Shown here in pieces: positions 25,861 through 37,217 of a stretch of 64,000 nt of DNA. Location of the stretch: the NCBI RefSeq assembly GCF_020520425.1, contig NC_079491.1:20761449-20825448 (forward strand), in the 5' to 3' direction. This DNA comes from Spinacia oleracea (taxonomy: Eukaryota > Streptophyta > Magnoliopsida > Caryophyllales > Amaranthaceae). The position numbers and the translations under genes are program-made. The notes under the pieces are model-generated. The model was not told the origin of the DNA, did no database searches, and saw only the letters and a program-made list of their open reading frames with translations. The number at the start of each line of letters is the position of its first letter. The first letter of the stretch is position 1.

Positions 25861-26185
25861 CTCCTTCGTCCCTTAATACTCGCACTGCTTTCTTTTTCGA
25901 GTCGTTCCTTAATACTTGCACCGCTTCTATAAATGAAACTTTTTACCAATATTATATTATTTCTCGCACTTACCTACTAACCCACCTACACCCCTACTCC
26001 CTACAAAAAATCATTTAAAAATTCACATCCCCCACTCACCACTCCCCACCCCTTACACATTTTCCACTAACAATATTAAAAAAATACTCCACTATCAACT
26101 AAAACCCATTAAATTAATAAGTCAATTCAAGTGTCTTAAACACCGCACCCGTTAAACCGGTGCGAGTATTAAGGGACGGAGGGAG
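25861..26185. mobile_element. Stowaway MITE (325 bp subfamily)
   Basis: The ends CTCCTTCGTCCCTTAATACT and its complement GTATTAAGGGACGGAGGGAG are flanked by TA. The length is identical to the copy at 43743-44067. It lies in the promoter-side flank of the NAM-like pseudogene. Confidence 0.9.
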
Positions 26186-26238
26186 TATATATCAAGGAAT
26201 GTATGAAAAGGAGGTGTACGACCTGTTTGTAGTATCTA

Positions 26239-26723
26239 CTAGATTAGGTCCCGTGCACGCACGGATATTTAAAAATTATTATTTGACCATCTTTTTTATA
26301 AAAAAATTCATTGAATTATTTATACCTTAAATCTATTGTGTAATTAATAATCTCCAATGTACTCATTTTATCATATTTTAACTTACTACGTATTATATAT
26401 TTTATATGTTTAATATGATGATCTGACTAAAATATTTGATATATTTAATATGTTAATTTGACCAAAATATCGAGTAAGAATATTTTCTATTATTGATATG
26501 ACAGTTTGACTAAAATTTTACCAAAATTTTAATAATAGCATATTCCATAATCCTATATTTTCTTTTCATATATAAACATTTATACAAAAGGAGAGAAAAT
26601 AAAAAAAAAGAATAAAATAAATATATTTTTAGGAAAGAGTTTTTGACGGATTTTTTTTCACCAGGAAGTGACACGTGTCATTCCTAATGTCTATTTTAGT
26701 ATATATAGTAATAGATAGATAGA
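26239..26723 (-). mobile_element. Short non-autonomous Helitron
   Basis: On the minus strand the element starts TCTATCTATC and ends with a hairpin CCGTGC-AC-GCACGG and CTAG, followed by T. This is the Helitron layout (5' TC, 3' hairpin then CTAG, insertion between A and T). The inside contains the same GTGACACGTGTCA and CCAGGAAGTG words as the palindrome at 20468-20604. It has no coding capacity. Confidence 0.65.
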
Positions 26724-26956
26724 TTACTAACGAATGCACTAAGCCTATTTATATTGGTTGATTGTAACAAAGAAGAATATATTTTGCATAAAAAAACTAA
26801 ATATAAGATATTAATAAAAATATCTCAACAAGCAAACTCATTAACTATATTCTACAATAAATACGGAGTGAATATCTACATATATGAAAAAAGAAGAAGA
26901 TAAATATGAAAAATAAGCTTCTTGGAAATACAAAAAGTCACTTAAATATCAGCTAA

Positions 26957-27239
26957 GAGCAACTCCAATGGTTACAAAATGGACATGTTCACAAAAAAAA
27001 AAAAGAGTATGTGAGCAAGTAGCCCACCATTGGTACAATAATGACATAAGCAACTGATAAATACGGAGCTCAAAAAAAAATATCTCAAATAAATAAATTA
27101 TTTAAATTAAATATGATAGGGAGCTACAAAGTATTGTAGCTCACCAATGTGATAATTTGTAGCTTTAATCAATTGTAGTTAGAAATTTGTTGTGGCAAAG
27201 TTAGCCACAACATTTTGTAGCTTAGCATTGGAGTTGCTC
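26957..27239. mobile_element. PIF/Harbinger-type (Tourist-like) MITE
   Basis: The inverted ends GAGCAACTCCAATG and CATTGGAGTTGCTC are perfect and flanked by TAA on both sides (26954-26956 and 27240-27242). Length 283 bp, no gene. The 3 bp TAA duplication is the PIF/Harbinger signature. Confidence 0.9.
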
Positions 27240-27937
27240 TAATGACTATAGAGTATTCCTACTTTTCATGACCACATGCACGAAAATAGAAAAGAGAAGT
27301 GACAATAAATTAAAAATAAAATAAAGGAAGCTATTTGAAGCGCTTGAGTCTCACGAACATGTATCTTGAAGCAACGTCCCACTCACGCATTTGAAGGAGA
27401 TGTTTACAGGATTTTGTGTAAAATGGTCAAGCGAATTAGCTTAAATAAGCGAATTAGCTTAACTAAGCGAATTTGTAATTTTCCTCCAAAGATTAGAGGA
27501 GTCGCTTGATATTTTAATAAATTGCAAGCAAATCCTTACATTAAAATCAAAATTAATAGCCAAAGATCATATAGGCATTGTCAAAAGTCAAAATACTTTG
27601 AAGGGTGGAAATATACAAATGAATCAAACTCCAAATCGCGCACTCGCACTCGCACTCGCACTCGCGTCTGCTCCTCCTCCCGGTTCCCCTCCACATAGAA
27701 GTTAACCCTCCAACAAAAGCGGCATCTTTTGTATCACCACCTCTACTCGGCGGCGCCTCTCCAACTACCTCCTTCTCTGCCGCCACTATTCTCGGTATGT
27801 ACTCTCTTCGCTAATCTGTATATTTCTGATATGTTTTGGTTTGAAATTGTTAAATATATTCTGTTGGGTTTGTTGCGGTGTTGTTTTATGTCTAATTAGT
27901 GTATACCCATTTCATTATTTGAATTCAAGCATCGAAG

Positions 27938-30900
27938 ATGAAGGTGTTTGATGTTGAGGCTCATTCTCTCTGTCTTTTCCTCTTCACCGGCGTCACCAAT
28001 TCCAAGTAATTTCTCCTTCTTTTTCTGTTTCCTGTTTTCAGTTTGTTTGATGAACCTTAAAACAACATTTATGATTGATTGGAACTTATAGTTGGGAATT
28101 ACGTAGTATTGAAGATTAGTAAAGGAATGCTATATATTCTGTCTAGTGCGGACATTGTATCTAAATGTTCAGTGAAAATGTTGTATGAGGGAGTTATTGT
28201 TACTGTTGAAGTAAAAATGGATGCCAATTGGTTGAACCCCATCTACATCATTGCCTTTTGGCTCTCTCTACACCAAAAAGTAAGTAAAGCAAAAACACAG
28301 AATTTTGCTATTTCGGATGTGGAGTACTAGGATGGATTGAGAATTTTGATTTTCGTGCACGGATTATATTGTGGTTGATGAGAACTTTACCCTACTTTGT
28401 AGGTGGAACCTTTGCTAGCAAGATGAAAAAGTAAACTTCCTCTAGAGCAGGCTTCTATCATGCCTTACTGATGAGCTTTTTCTTGTTCCCCCACTTTCTA
28501 GGTCTTAACATGACAACAAAGGATGAAATTTCCATATTCTTGCTTCTTCACAACCATCAAAAAACGCTTCAAAAACGCTTTAGTTGTCCTGCACTCCTTC
28601 TTGGGGCGTTGCTGCGCTTGAGTGTTCTTGGTCATCAAGATGTTGTCTTGATTGCTATGAATGTAGATTTTGTTGCTTCCAATCGCTCTTTTCCAGCCAA
28701 TCATAATTTGGACAAATCGCTCACAAATAAGGCAAATGTGATAGTTCTTTACTTGTAAATGCTGCTATTGGTACTGTAGTGCAAACTTGGTCAATATTCT
28801 TTACTTTCGTTACACCATCTTAATTTGCTTCTACAATCCTAAGGATACTTAGATCCTAAAAACTACTCGAGGGAGCATTTCAAACTCTGCTTTCTGTGTG
28901 ACTGTTTGTAACACTTGTTAGTTAAATGTGTTGCAGTTTCTTCCTTAATACTTCGTAGATGACATCAATTTTGGTCTTGAGGAGGTTACTCATTTTTACT
29001 CCCAATTACAACTGGTTTCCCTGTTTTGCTATTTTCTTAGATTTTGTTGCATATCTGTACAAATACAGCTGCATAGTTAAATTAAAAGACTGACCAAGTT
29101 GAATTAATATGTATTTTATCAGTACTTTTGGTTTAAATTAGAGAAGCGTTCAATCTTTTGTAATTACCATAAAAAGTAATATGGTTTCATTGGTTTGTGT
29201 TAGTTCCTCAGTGAGATTCTACTGAACCTTCTGAGGTTTGTTTCCTTTGTGATCTTAGTGTATGTTTATTGTACACTGGGCCTATGAATCCTCATGTCCA
29301 GAGGTGGAAGAGAAGTATCTTTTATCTTTGGACTGATTCTGCTAAGGGTTTTTTGTGTTTCCCTTTTTCTTGGGAGGGGGGATGCATTGTGGTATCTAGA
29401 GCTTATTTTTTCATGTTATTGATATCAAATCATGCCGGCGTGAGATGTAGACAGCTGAAATCATGTGATTGTTTCCTAGAGAAGAAAGTTTATAAATGAC
29501 CTGTCTGTAAAGCTTGAGATTTTCTTTTCGATCTTAGCTCAATCCCCTTAATGATTCCATAGTTAAATGTTTATGGACTTAATGAACATTATGAGCTATT
29601 GGGAACCATTGAGGTTGCTTCAAGGTCAGCATCTCTGCTGGTTTTGAGATTTTTCCTCATGATGTATTCTATCTTCTGACCATCAATATAATTAGGGGCT
29701 ACTCCCTCCGTCCCTTAATCTTGCCCCGGTTTGACCGGCACAAAGTTTTAGGCAATTTAATTGACTTATTAATTTATTAAGTGGTAGTTTGCATTTTTTT
29801 TAATATAGTTAGTGGGAAATGTGACAAATAAAGGGGTGGGGTGTGGGTGGGGTTGAATATTTTAATGTTTTTTTAGGGAGTATGAATATATGTGGGTTCT
29901 TGGGTAGGTGAGAGAAATGATATAATATTAGTAAAAGTATGTCATTTATAGAAACGTGGCGAGTATTAAGGGACGGCTTTATAAGGAAAGCGGGGCGAGT
30001 ATTAAGGGACGGAGGGAGTATATGTTTCGTCTCTGTGTGAACTTTTCCTTTCTGCGAGGCTGTGTGCTTATCGACTGCAGGTCTGCAGCTCTATGGTCGT
30101 AGGAACTAGGAAGAGATGCGGGCAGACGGGCAGTTGATCTCCCCCTCCCCGCTCGAAATTGTGCTTTAAATATCTAGTTATGATAAACATGTAATCTAAT
30201 ACACAGATCATGCAGTTTCTAACTCTGGAAAATAATGAAACCATTTTTCAATGCTGGTGTTGACAGAGAACTTTTGGAACTTATGCAATCAGGAAAGTTG
30301 GAGCCAGAAGCTGCTTTTCTTAATGCCTCTCTTGTGAGTTTCTGTGAATCTCTGCTTATATTCTCTGTTTTTAGCGAGGTTTGCTGCTTTGCTTATCTTT
30401 CAACCAACTGTTTATTTTGTTTCTTGAAACAGATTCCTGATGTCTTCCCTGTTCTAGCAGCTGCCCACAAGGCTCTACTGTCGAAAGCACGGGAGTCTCT
30501 AACTACAAGGACACTACATTCTGAGCTAGTTTACAATTATTCAGGATCTAAGCATGTAATCATCTGTTGTTGCTAATAAATACCTAATGCTCCCTACATA
30601 CCCGCTCTTCCCCTTTACTGCCCCAAATAGAATGCGTTGAAGAGCTTTAATATTAACGAGTTCATGTTGATAGATTACAGAATCTTTAAAAAGGTGTGGC
30701 ATTTCTGATAGTTGCACCTATATCCTTGCTGCATGTTTCGATGCTTCAGTAAATGAGGTGAGCCGTTATCCATTTATTTATTAATTGTTTCAGCAGTGGC
30801 TCTGAAATGTTGAGCATATATGACTGGATTTGGAATGTTCATAGATTAAAGCCATCCAAGACCTAATCAAGGGAAAGGAGATTGGTTTGGAGGAGCTGGC

Positions 30901-31127
30901 AGGAAGAGCAAATCAAAGCCAAATTATAAAGGTAGGCTACTTTTATGCTTTTGATTCAGTTACTTGATAGTTGATACCAATAGGTTTCTTCATTCACCAA
31001 CATATGGTATAAGTGTATAACACATCTGATCTTTGGTCAGCATTACAAAATTTCAAGCTTGGAATTGGGATTAGGCTCGCTTGCAGATGCCATTACATGT
31101 CGAATTGCTGCTCGTGATGCTTTATAA
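27938..31127 (+). CDS. KEOPS/EKC complex subunit CGI121 (TPRKB homologue)
   Basis: Six exons join in frame: 27938-28005, 30267-30333, 30433-30555, 30674-30757, 30845-30931 and 31041-31127, giving 171 residues from ATG to TAA. The protein starts MKVFDVEAHSLCL and includes IPDVFPVLAAAHKALL, TRTLHSELVYNYSGSKHITE, LKRCGISDSCTYILA and a C-terminal ITCRIAARDAL. This matches the CGI121/TPRKB family over its full usual length. In yeast and animals this subunit binds the Bud32/TP53RK kinase and helps present tRNA for the threonylcarbamoyl-adenosine (t6A) modification at position 37. The first intron is 2.26 kb and holds a Stowaway MITE (29702-30018). The start is the only ATG that gives the family N-terminus. 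Identification by sequence pattern is strong; the plant role is inferred. Confidence 0.95.
29702..30018. mobile_element. Stowaway MITE in CGI121 intron 1
   Basis: The ends CTCCCTCCGTCCCTTAAT and ATTAAGGGACGGAGGGAG are inverted repeats flanked by TA. It belongs to the same subfamily as 25861-26185 and 43743-44067. It carries a small internal repetition of the right-end sequence near 29960-30000. Confidence 0.92.
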
Positions 31128-31243
31128 AGACAGGGACTCGTTCGATGCCATAGCTTTTCATTTTGTGTTACCCTACAATGTACCTTACTTTATGTGAGTA
31201 CATTGTATAAATCAACTTTGAGATTTTGACATTAACTATTGTA

Positions 31244-31852
31244 CTCCCTTCGTCTCTTTTTGTTTTTTACGTTTGGTATTTTTCACGCGTTTTAACGACT
31301 AATTAATATGCATTGAGATTTTTCTAAGTTTTTCATGTAAACGAGGAAACTTAGTTTATTTATAATGTTTTTACTCTTATCAAAATTCTGATATTGGGAA
31401 AATGAGAAAAAGTTATATGGAAAAGTGTGAGGGATTAAATGACTCAATTGATTTAATTGGTTAATACTCCCTCCGTCCCTTAATACTCGCACCGTTTTGA
31501 ATCGACACGTTTGCCAATGCACAATTTTGACCCCCAATATCTTTAACTACATATTATAAAAACTTATAAAAATATTAATATTTTGAAAATATATATTAAG
31601 ATAAACCAACAATATATTATATACTAATATTTGTTTTCATATACTATATATAAAATAGGGTCAAAGTGAATTATGTGAATAGTGCAAAAAGTCAAAACGG
31701 TGCGAGTATTAAGGGACAAAGGGAGTGTAATAATTGGGTACAAATTTTGATAGAGTATTAAATCATTTATGTGATAATATAAAAGGAAATGTAAAGAACA
31801 TTTTGAAACACCCAAAAAGGAAAACGTAAAAAACAAAAAGAGACGGAGGGAG
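31244..31852. mobile_element. Stowaway MITE interrupted by another MITE
   Basis: The ends CTCCCTTCGTCTCTTTTTG and CAAAAAGAGACGGAGGGAG are inverted repeats with TA on both sides. Internal arms continue to match (TTTTTTACGTTTGG against AAAACGTAAAAA). A second MITE sits at 31467-31725, so the original element was about 350 bp. It begins about 115 bases after the CGI121 stop codon and may lie in its 3' UTR. Confidence 0.9.
31467..31725. mobile_element. Nested Stowaway MITE (CGCACCGTTTTGA subfamily)
   Basis: The ends CTCCCTCCGTCCCTTAATAC and GTATTAAGGGACAAAGGGAG are inverted repeats. The left flank is TA and the right flank TG. It lies wholly inside the MITE at 31244-31852 and resembles the element at 51949. 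Confidence 0.88.
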
Positions 31853-32928
31853 TATTAATCATTGATCATTACTAACTAGAGTAAACTAATACTTCAGGGT
31901 TATGCGCCGTTTTTCACCATGTTTTGCTTTTCTCACTTTTGGGATGAGCAAAACCAATAAGAGTAAAACCAGTGGATGACAAAAAAGAATTGGTCATCAA
32001 ATAAATAAAATTTATCTCTTATATTTTACTCATGACCAACTCTCATGTCCGATCATGATCACTAACCCCTACTGAATGACCAATTAAATTTAGTCATTTT
32101 TTTTTCTCTTTAACACTTTTATCCTACCCATACCAAATAAAGAAATAAATAATAAACAATCTTATTTCCACTTGTCTTCTCTATATTCTATGACCAAGAA
32201 TTAATTTTGGTCATGGGCATGATCAGATCATGTTTCTCTCACTTCCCTACTTATCTCTCTTATTTCTTTATTGATTTTAATGCTCACTCCCTCCTATGGC
32301 CAAGCCATGATTAATGGCTGGGTACACTCTAAAAAGAACTTGTGGTAATTCCTCTGTCCCTTTTTATGATTTACGTTTGGTATCATGCATGCGATTTAAC
32401 AAAAAATTAATGTGGGCAAAGATTATTTTTATTTTATTTTTTTACTTACATGATGTAATTTACATTTAACAATAATGTTTTCACTTTTGCCCCTCATCTG
32501 ACATTGGAAGAGTGAGAGAGATTTAATGCCCTAACGAAAAAGTGTGAGAAATTCAATACCTCAATAAATTTTACGAAACATATTGTGATACTATAAATCA
32601 TAAGGTCCTAATAATTCATACACGTGAATTTATTGGTCAAAATAAGTTTAGATCAATCTAAATAACATGTGTTTACGAAATGCCTCTCAAAAAAAAGTTT
32701 GCAAATTAATTCTAGTAGAATAGAATCTTATTGATTGAAACTAAGACACGAAGGCACGGCATAAGAGCACGTGAGCTTTGGCCATCCTTTTGAAAATTCA
32801 CCGCACCAACACGGTTCGACATGAAACAAATGTGCTTGACGTGAGTTGAGCCCATTCGGCACGAAACACGGCCCACAGTCATCTTTAGTCAATAGGTAAG
32901 TATGATTGCCGACCTTGCCTACAAAGTA
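31853..32928. other. Intergenic DNA left of the mariner element
   Basis: No gene is seen. A degraded Stowaway relative of the 31244 family starts at 32348 (ATTCCTCTGTCCCTTTTTAT) and fades near 32620. The stretch 32750-32880 holds GC-rich words (CACGAAACACGGCCCAC) like those of the element at 14601-14944. Confidence 0.45.
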
Positions 32929-32954
32929 CTCCCTCCATTCCTTTTTGTTCTTCC
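32929..32954 (+). repeat. Left terminal inverted repeat of the mariner element
   Basis: It matches the complement of 40054-40079 with two differences. A second partial copy of TTCTTTTTGTTCTTCCC lies 40 bases further in, a possible internal transposase-binding repeat. Confidence 0.92.
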
Positions 32955-33439
32955 CATTTCCTTTTTTAGCATTTCTTTTTGTTCTTCCCCTACTGAATTT
33001 TTACTATTTTTGGCCATAGTTTTTTCACCAATTTACCCTAAGATTCCCCACTATTTACCAAAAAAAACCCTAAGATTCTACCCATTCCCACCCACTTTTA
33101 CCCCATCCACCTTATTTAATTATTTAACCTAACCCCACCCCCCCTCCCTTTATAAACTGTCCCTATCTCCCTTTCACTCTCCCACCTCTCATTCTGATTT
33201 CTCTCTCTCACCTCTTCGGATCTCTCTCTCTCTCTTAAAATCCCTCCCCTGTTCTTGAGAAAACCCTAGGTTTTCCGCCTCTGTTTTGGGTTTTCCTCTC
33301 CAAATCTCTCAAATCTGAAACGTTTTCGCTTAAATACTTTCATAAAAATTACTCAGATTCATATTCCAAGCAGATCCCCTCTATTTTTGTCCCCTTTTTG
33401 GTCCCTAATCGTCGCTGATCTTTGTTTTTCTGGTACGTG

Positions 33440-34713
33440 ATGGGTTCTTCTTTGTCTAGAACTCGAGGTGATTCTGGGGTGGGAACTTCCGGTCAAAGAA
33501 TCCCCGATTCCAACTGTGATTGGGGATCCAAGTGCAACTGTCCCAACAACGAGCATTCCTACTCCGGCGAGTATAAAAACAATCTATATTTGGCCCAAAA
33601 AGAAAATACGAGTACTCGAAACTATTTGAAAGAATGGTTTGAGAAGAGGGAAGTGGAGCCAGGAGAGGAGGTTGAGTCAAAATATGACGATCGGAAACCC
33701 ACACCCTCAGATCTGCGTTTTTTCGGTGAAGGAGATTCCGATGAGGTATTACTTTTGATTTTTTGCGATTTATTTAGGGTTATTTATGTCGGTTTTATTA
33801 AAATGGGTTGATGATTGTTTGCATGTCTAAAAATGTGGGATTTGATAAATTTTGGAATTTTTTGGAGTATTGTTCATTGTACTCGGATTATTTATTGGAT
33901 AAGTTTCTCTGATTTCCCATTGCATGTGTTAAAAATGCAGATCTGATATTATTTCGAATTTGTTGGGAATTTTTTGGAGATTTGTTAGAATAAATCGGGC
34001 TTTTTATGTTATTTTGTGCTCTGTTTTCTCATTTCATGTTGTTAAAATTGAGTTATGAATTTATTTGGATATATTTGGAAATTATTTGAATTAAATCGGA
34101 ATATTCATGTGTTTTGTTGATCTGTTTTCCCATTGCATGTGGTAAAAAATGGGATCTGGATGTATTTGGAAATTTATATTGAAATTTTTTGGGTAAAAGT
34201 GGTTTGCTCTCATTAGTTGGATTATAATGGAATTATTTTGTGGTTTGCTCTCATTTATCTCATTGCATGTGGTAAAAAATGGGATCTGGATGTATTTGGA
34301 AATTTATTTTGATTTTTACAATTTTTGTTGGATTTTAATGGAATTATTTTGTGGTTTGCTCTCATTTATCTCATTGTATGTGGTAACCATGGTGATCTGA
34401 AATTATTTGGAACTTTATTTTGAGTTGTTTGATTAAATCGGATTAATTTTTGATTGATAATGGTGTGAAATATTGATCTGATTTTAATTCATGGTCCCCT
34501 GTTATTTTATGATGGCACTAATCATGTTGTTTGTCCCCTATTGATTGCAAGGAACCAAGTGGGTCTGATTCATTTGATCTGGTGTATGTTGGAGAGTGTG
34601 AAAATGAGAATGGTGATGCTATTGGGTCTCCAAGGCAACGTTCATCTGGTTATCCCTCCTCAAAGAAAGTTGAAAAGGGAAAAAACTCGGCTTCAGGATC
34701 TGATGATGCTTAG
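33440..34713 (+). CDS. Small two-exon protein carried by the mariner element, function unknown
   Basis: The exons 33440-33745 and 34552-34713 are joined by a GT-AG intron (GAG|GTATTA and TTGCAAG|GAACC) and keep frame, giving about 155 residues ending in TAG. The N-terminus MGSSLS fits the N-myristoylation pattern (Gly2, Ser6), and a short Cys cluster CDWGSKCNC lies near residue 27. The rest is acidic and Ser-rich (SGSDSFDLVYVGECENENG), likely disordered. It starts about 510 bp inside the left TIR, in the opposite orientation to the transposase. It could be an accessory transposon protein or a captured host fragment. The splice structure and clean frame support a real gene, but no family was recognised. 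Confidence 0.6.
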
Positions 34714-35206
34714 ATAAGTCTGTCTCCTTTCTTCCTTTTAAATTTTATTGAATGCTGGCTAGCTGTGGAGTCATAAGGTGGATGCCAACAACTGTAATCT
34801 GTTGTTGGCCAGGGGCGTTGTTGTTTGGATGATGATGTTGTGATTAGTTGTATGGATGTTGATGTTAGATAATGATGTTGGTATAATGATATTGATAATG
34901 ATGATTAGATGATGGTGTTGCCATATGGTTTTAATAATGATGTGGAATGTTGTCTGTGTGATGAACATGATTTGATGGCTTAATGTCCCCTGTTTTATGG
35001 TATGTTTTGTGTATGATAAATATGATGCTTTGGCGAGTATGATATTTGATCAGTATAACTATGTTTTGGATTAGTAAGAGCATGAAATGAATATAATTTG
35101 GGGATAGGGTTTGAGTTATTTAAGTCCTCTCAATGTGGCCTTGTGTTGAATGCTTAATGTCCAAGTATGTCCCTTTAGGATAAAGTAATGTCCCTTTATT
35201 TATTGT

Positions 35207-35356
35207 GATCGATGATGAGTCTTTTTAATGCTGAGGAACAAGTCTTATTAACCACAAATGCTCGTGCTGCCATTAGTATCAGTAATGATATTTCTCGGGC
35301 GCTAAGTGTTTGTGGTTTGGATTTGTTTTAATGATGCTTGGGGACATTTTGAGATC
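35207..35356 (+). ncRNA. Hairpin module A1 with box C-like and degenerate box D-like ends
   Basis: It starts GATC followed by ATGATGA (35212-35218) and ends GGGGACATTTTGA then GATC. The expected CTGA is TTGA here. The inner arms pair AACCACAAA with TTTGTGGTT. Confidence 0.45.
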
Positions 35357-35725
35357 AATATTAGGAGGTTTGTGATGTTCAATGATGTGATTGTTGATAT
35401 TCTGAGATCTATGTTTTAATAATTGTCCTTTAACTTCTTTTGTCCAACGGAGTGAATGTCATTTCACACAATCAAATGTGAATATCAATCATTCCATTGG
35501 GCAGAAGAACGTTAAAGATATGATAGTATTGAAACTAGTTGATCAATGATGTGTGTCAATATATCTGAGAAATGAAACCCTACATGTTAATGATCTGTTT
35601 AATGCTTCATGTCCCATGAATCAGTGGAGGTCTGTGATGAGTCTTTCATTTGATGAGGTTCAAACCCTATGTTTTGATCAGTTCATGTTTCATTTGATGC
35701 ATTGTTAATTGTTATTGTTATGCTT

Positions 35726-35870
35726 GATCTGTGATGAGTCATCATTTGCTGAGACTTAAACCCAATGTTCCAATAACACTTGTGCACCATTAGCATCATT
35801 GATGCTCTTCCGGAGCTAAGTGTTAGGGGATAGGGTTTGTGTCAATGATGCTTGGGGACATTCTGAGATC
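35726..35870 (+). ncRNA. Hairpin module A2 with box C/D-like ends and closing stem
   Basis: It starts GATCT then GTGATGA (35731-35737) and ends CTGA (35863-35866) then GATC. The outer bases GATCT and AGATC pair. A further CTGA follows box C at 35750. Inner arms pair AACACTT with AAGTGTT and AAACCC with GGGTTT. A conserved TTGGGGACATT lies just before the last CTGA. Confidence 0.5.
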
Positions 35871-36355
35871 TTATGTCATGTTATATATGTTGTGTTAATG
35901 ATTTATTTTGGCTTTCCCGTCTTTTGCCAGTTTTAATGTTGTTAGGATACAATGAAATTGAATCCTTCACATATAAACTGGCATTAGACAGGAGAGGCAA
36001 TTCATGTCTTGCAAAACAACATGTATGATTGTGGGGTTAATGATATTCAATGATATTAGTGTTGATATTCTGTGATGTATGCGTTGATAACCTGAGATAT
36101 TTGTTTCTAAACATGTCCTTCATCACCAATTACAAAAGGGAATACAGATCATTTCACATCATTGAGTGATCATGTATCCCCTTTGGTAAATTGGTGATGA
36201 GGTTGTAATCATTTAGAAACAAATTTGTCAATGATGTAAATCAACTTAACTGAGATTCAACCTTGTGCATTCTTGCCTTGTGCATTGTTGCCTTGTTCAT
36301 TGCTTCCTTGTTTTTGCTGCTTTGTTCTTGTTTTCTTGTCCATTACATCTTTTGG

Positions 36356-36432
36356 CACATCGGCATCCAAATGGGAAGAATTTCCATCTGAAAATGATGT
36401 GATATGCATTCTTTCCATTTGGATGCCGATGT
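36356..36432 (+). ncRNA. Hairpin B4, near-perfect 27-29 bp stem
   Basis: The left arm CACATCGGCATCCAAATGGG and the right arm CCATTTGGATGCCGATGTG are complementary through AAGAAT, with only G:U exceptions on the plus strand. The loop of about 22 bases (CCATCTGAAAATGATGTGAT and neighbours) is identical in B5 and B6. Stem length and small loop are within the range of plant MIRNA foldbacks. Confidence 0.65.
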
Positions 36433-36475
36433 GTTTAGAGATGTGATGTGATAAAGTTATGTACTTTTGCCTTGT

Positions 36476-36622
36476 GATCTGTGATGAGTCTTCATTTTAT
36501 GAGTGTCAAACCCTATGTTTTTCAATCAAACTCATGCACCATTAGCATCCATGATGTTTTTCAGGAGCTAAGTTTAATTGGAAAGGGTTTGATTCAATGA
36601 TTTTTGGGGACATTCTGAGATA
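36476..36622 (+). ncRNA. Hairpin module A3 with box C/D-like ends
   Basis: It starts GATCT then GTGATGA (36481-36487) and ends TTGGGGACATT, CTGA (36615-36618) and GATA. The inner arms pair TCAAACCC with GGGTTTGA. Its length of 147 nt matches modules A1 and A2. Confidence 0.5.
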
Positions 36623-36677
36623 TTTATGATTCTTTAAGAACACTTTGTTTATGTGAGGCATATTCCATGTGTTATCA

Positions 36678-36826
36678 ATGATGAAATGATTGTTTTTGTC
36701 AAAATTACTTCTTTCGACGCATCGATTTCTAAGTGGGAATAATTTCCATCTGAAAATGATGTGATATTATTATTTATTTCCATTTAGAAGCCGATGTGTT
36801 TAGAGTTGCGATTTTGTATGTCCTGA
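36678..36826 (+). ncRNA. Hairpin B5 with C, D'/C' and D-like boxes
   Basis: ATGATGA (36678-36684) and CTGA (36823-36826) bracket a stem of about 25 bp (left arm near 36717-36743, right arm near 36770-36799). The loop contains CTGA followed two bases later by AATGATGT, the order of D' and C' boxes. Four G:U pairs and one A:C mismatch are seen on the plus strand. Confidence 0.55.
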
Positions 36827-37067
36827 GTTTCTTGGGCCCTTAGTATCCTCTGTCAAATGGAGTCAGTTTCCTTATCCTTTTTAAATTGTGTTAGTAATTT
36901 TCTCCATTTGGGAGTAGGATATTAATGTCATAAGATTCAATGATGACAAACAACTTATAACTGAGAATAACAACTAGGATTAAATTATGTCCCCTTGATC
37001 ATTCATGTTGTAATTCACTACCTTGCCTCTGCTGCCTTGTTCTTCCCTTGTCTTTCATTTGTTATCA

Positions 37068-37217
37068 ATGATGAAATGGTTGTTTAAGTCAAATTTTACT
37101 TCTTTTGACGCATCGGTTTCGGAGTGGGAAGAATTTCCATCTGAAAATGATGTGATTTTATTATTTCTTTCCACTTCGAAGCCGATGTGTTTATAGTTGT
37201 GAATTTGTATGTCCTGA
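37068..37217 (+). ncRNA. Hairpin B6 with C, D'/C' and D-like boxes
   Basis: ATGATGA (37068-37074) and CTGA (37214-37217) bracket a 25 bp stem (37108-37133 with 37165-37189). All four stem differences are G:U pairs on the plus strand. Loop and flanks match B5, and the B5 plus C1 pair and the B6 plus C2 pair form a tandem unit of about 390-400 bp. Confidence 0.55.

Noticed and set aside
30235-30576. 113-residue continuous frame as a separate gene
   Set aside because: It is CGI121 exons 2 and 3 read through the intervening intron.
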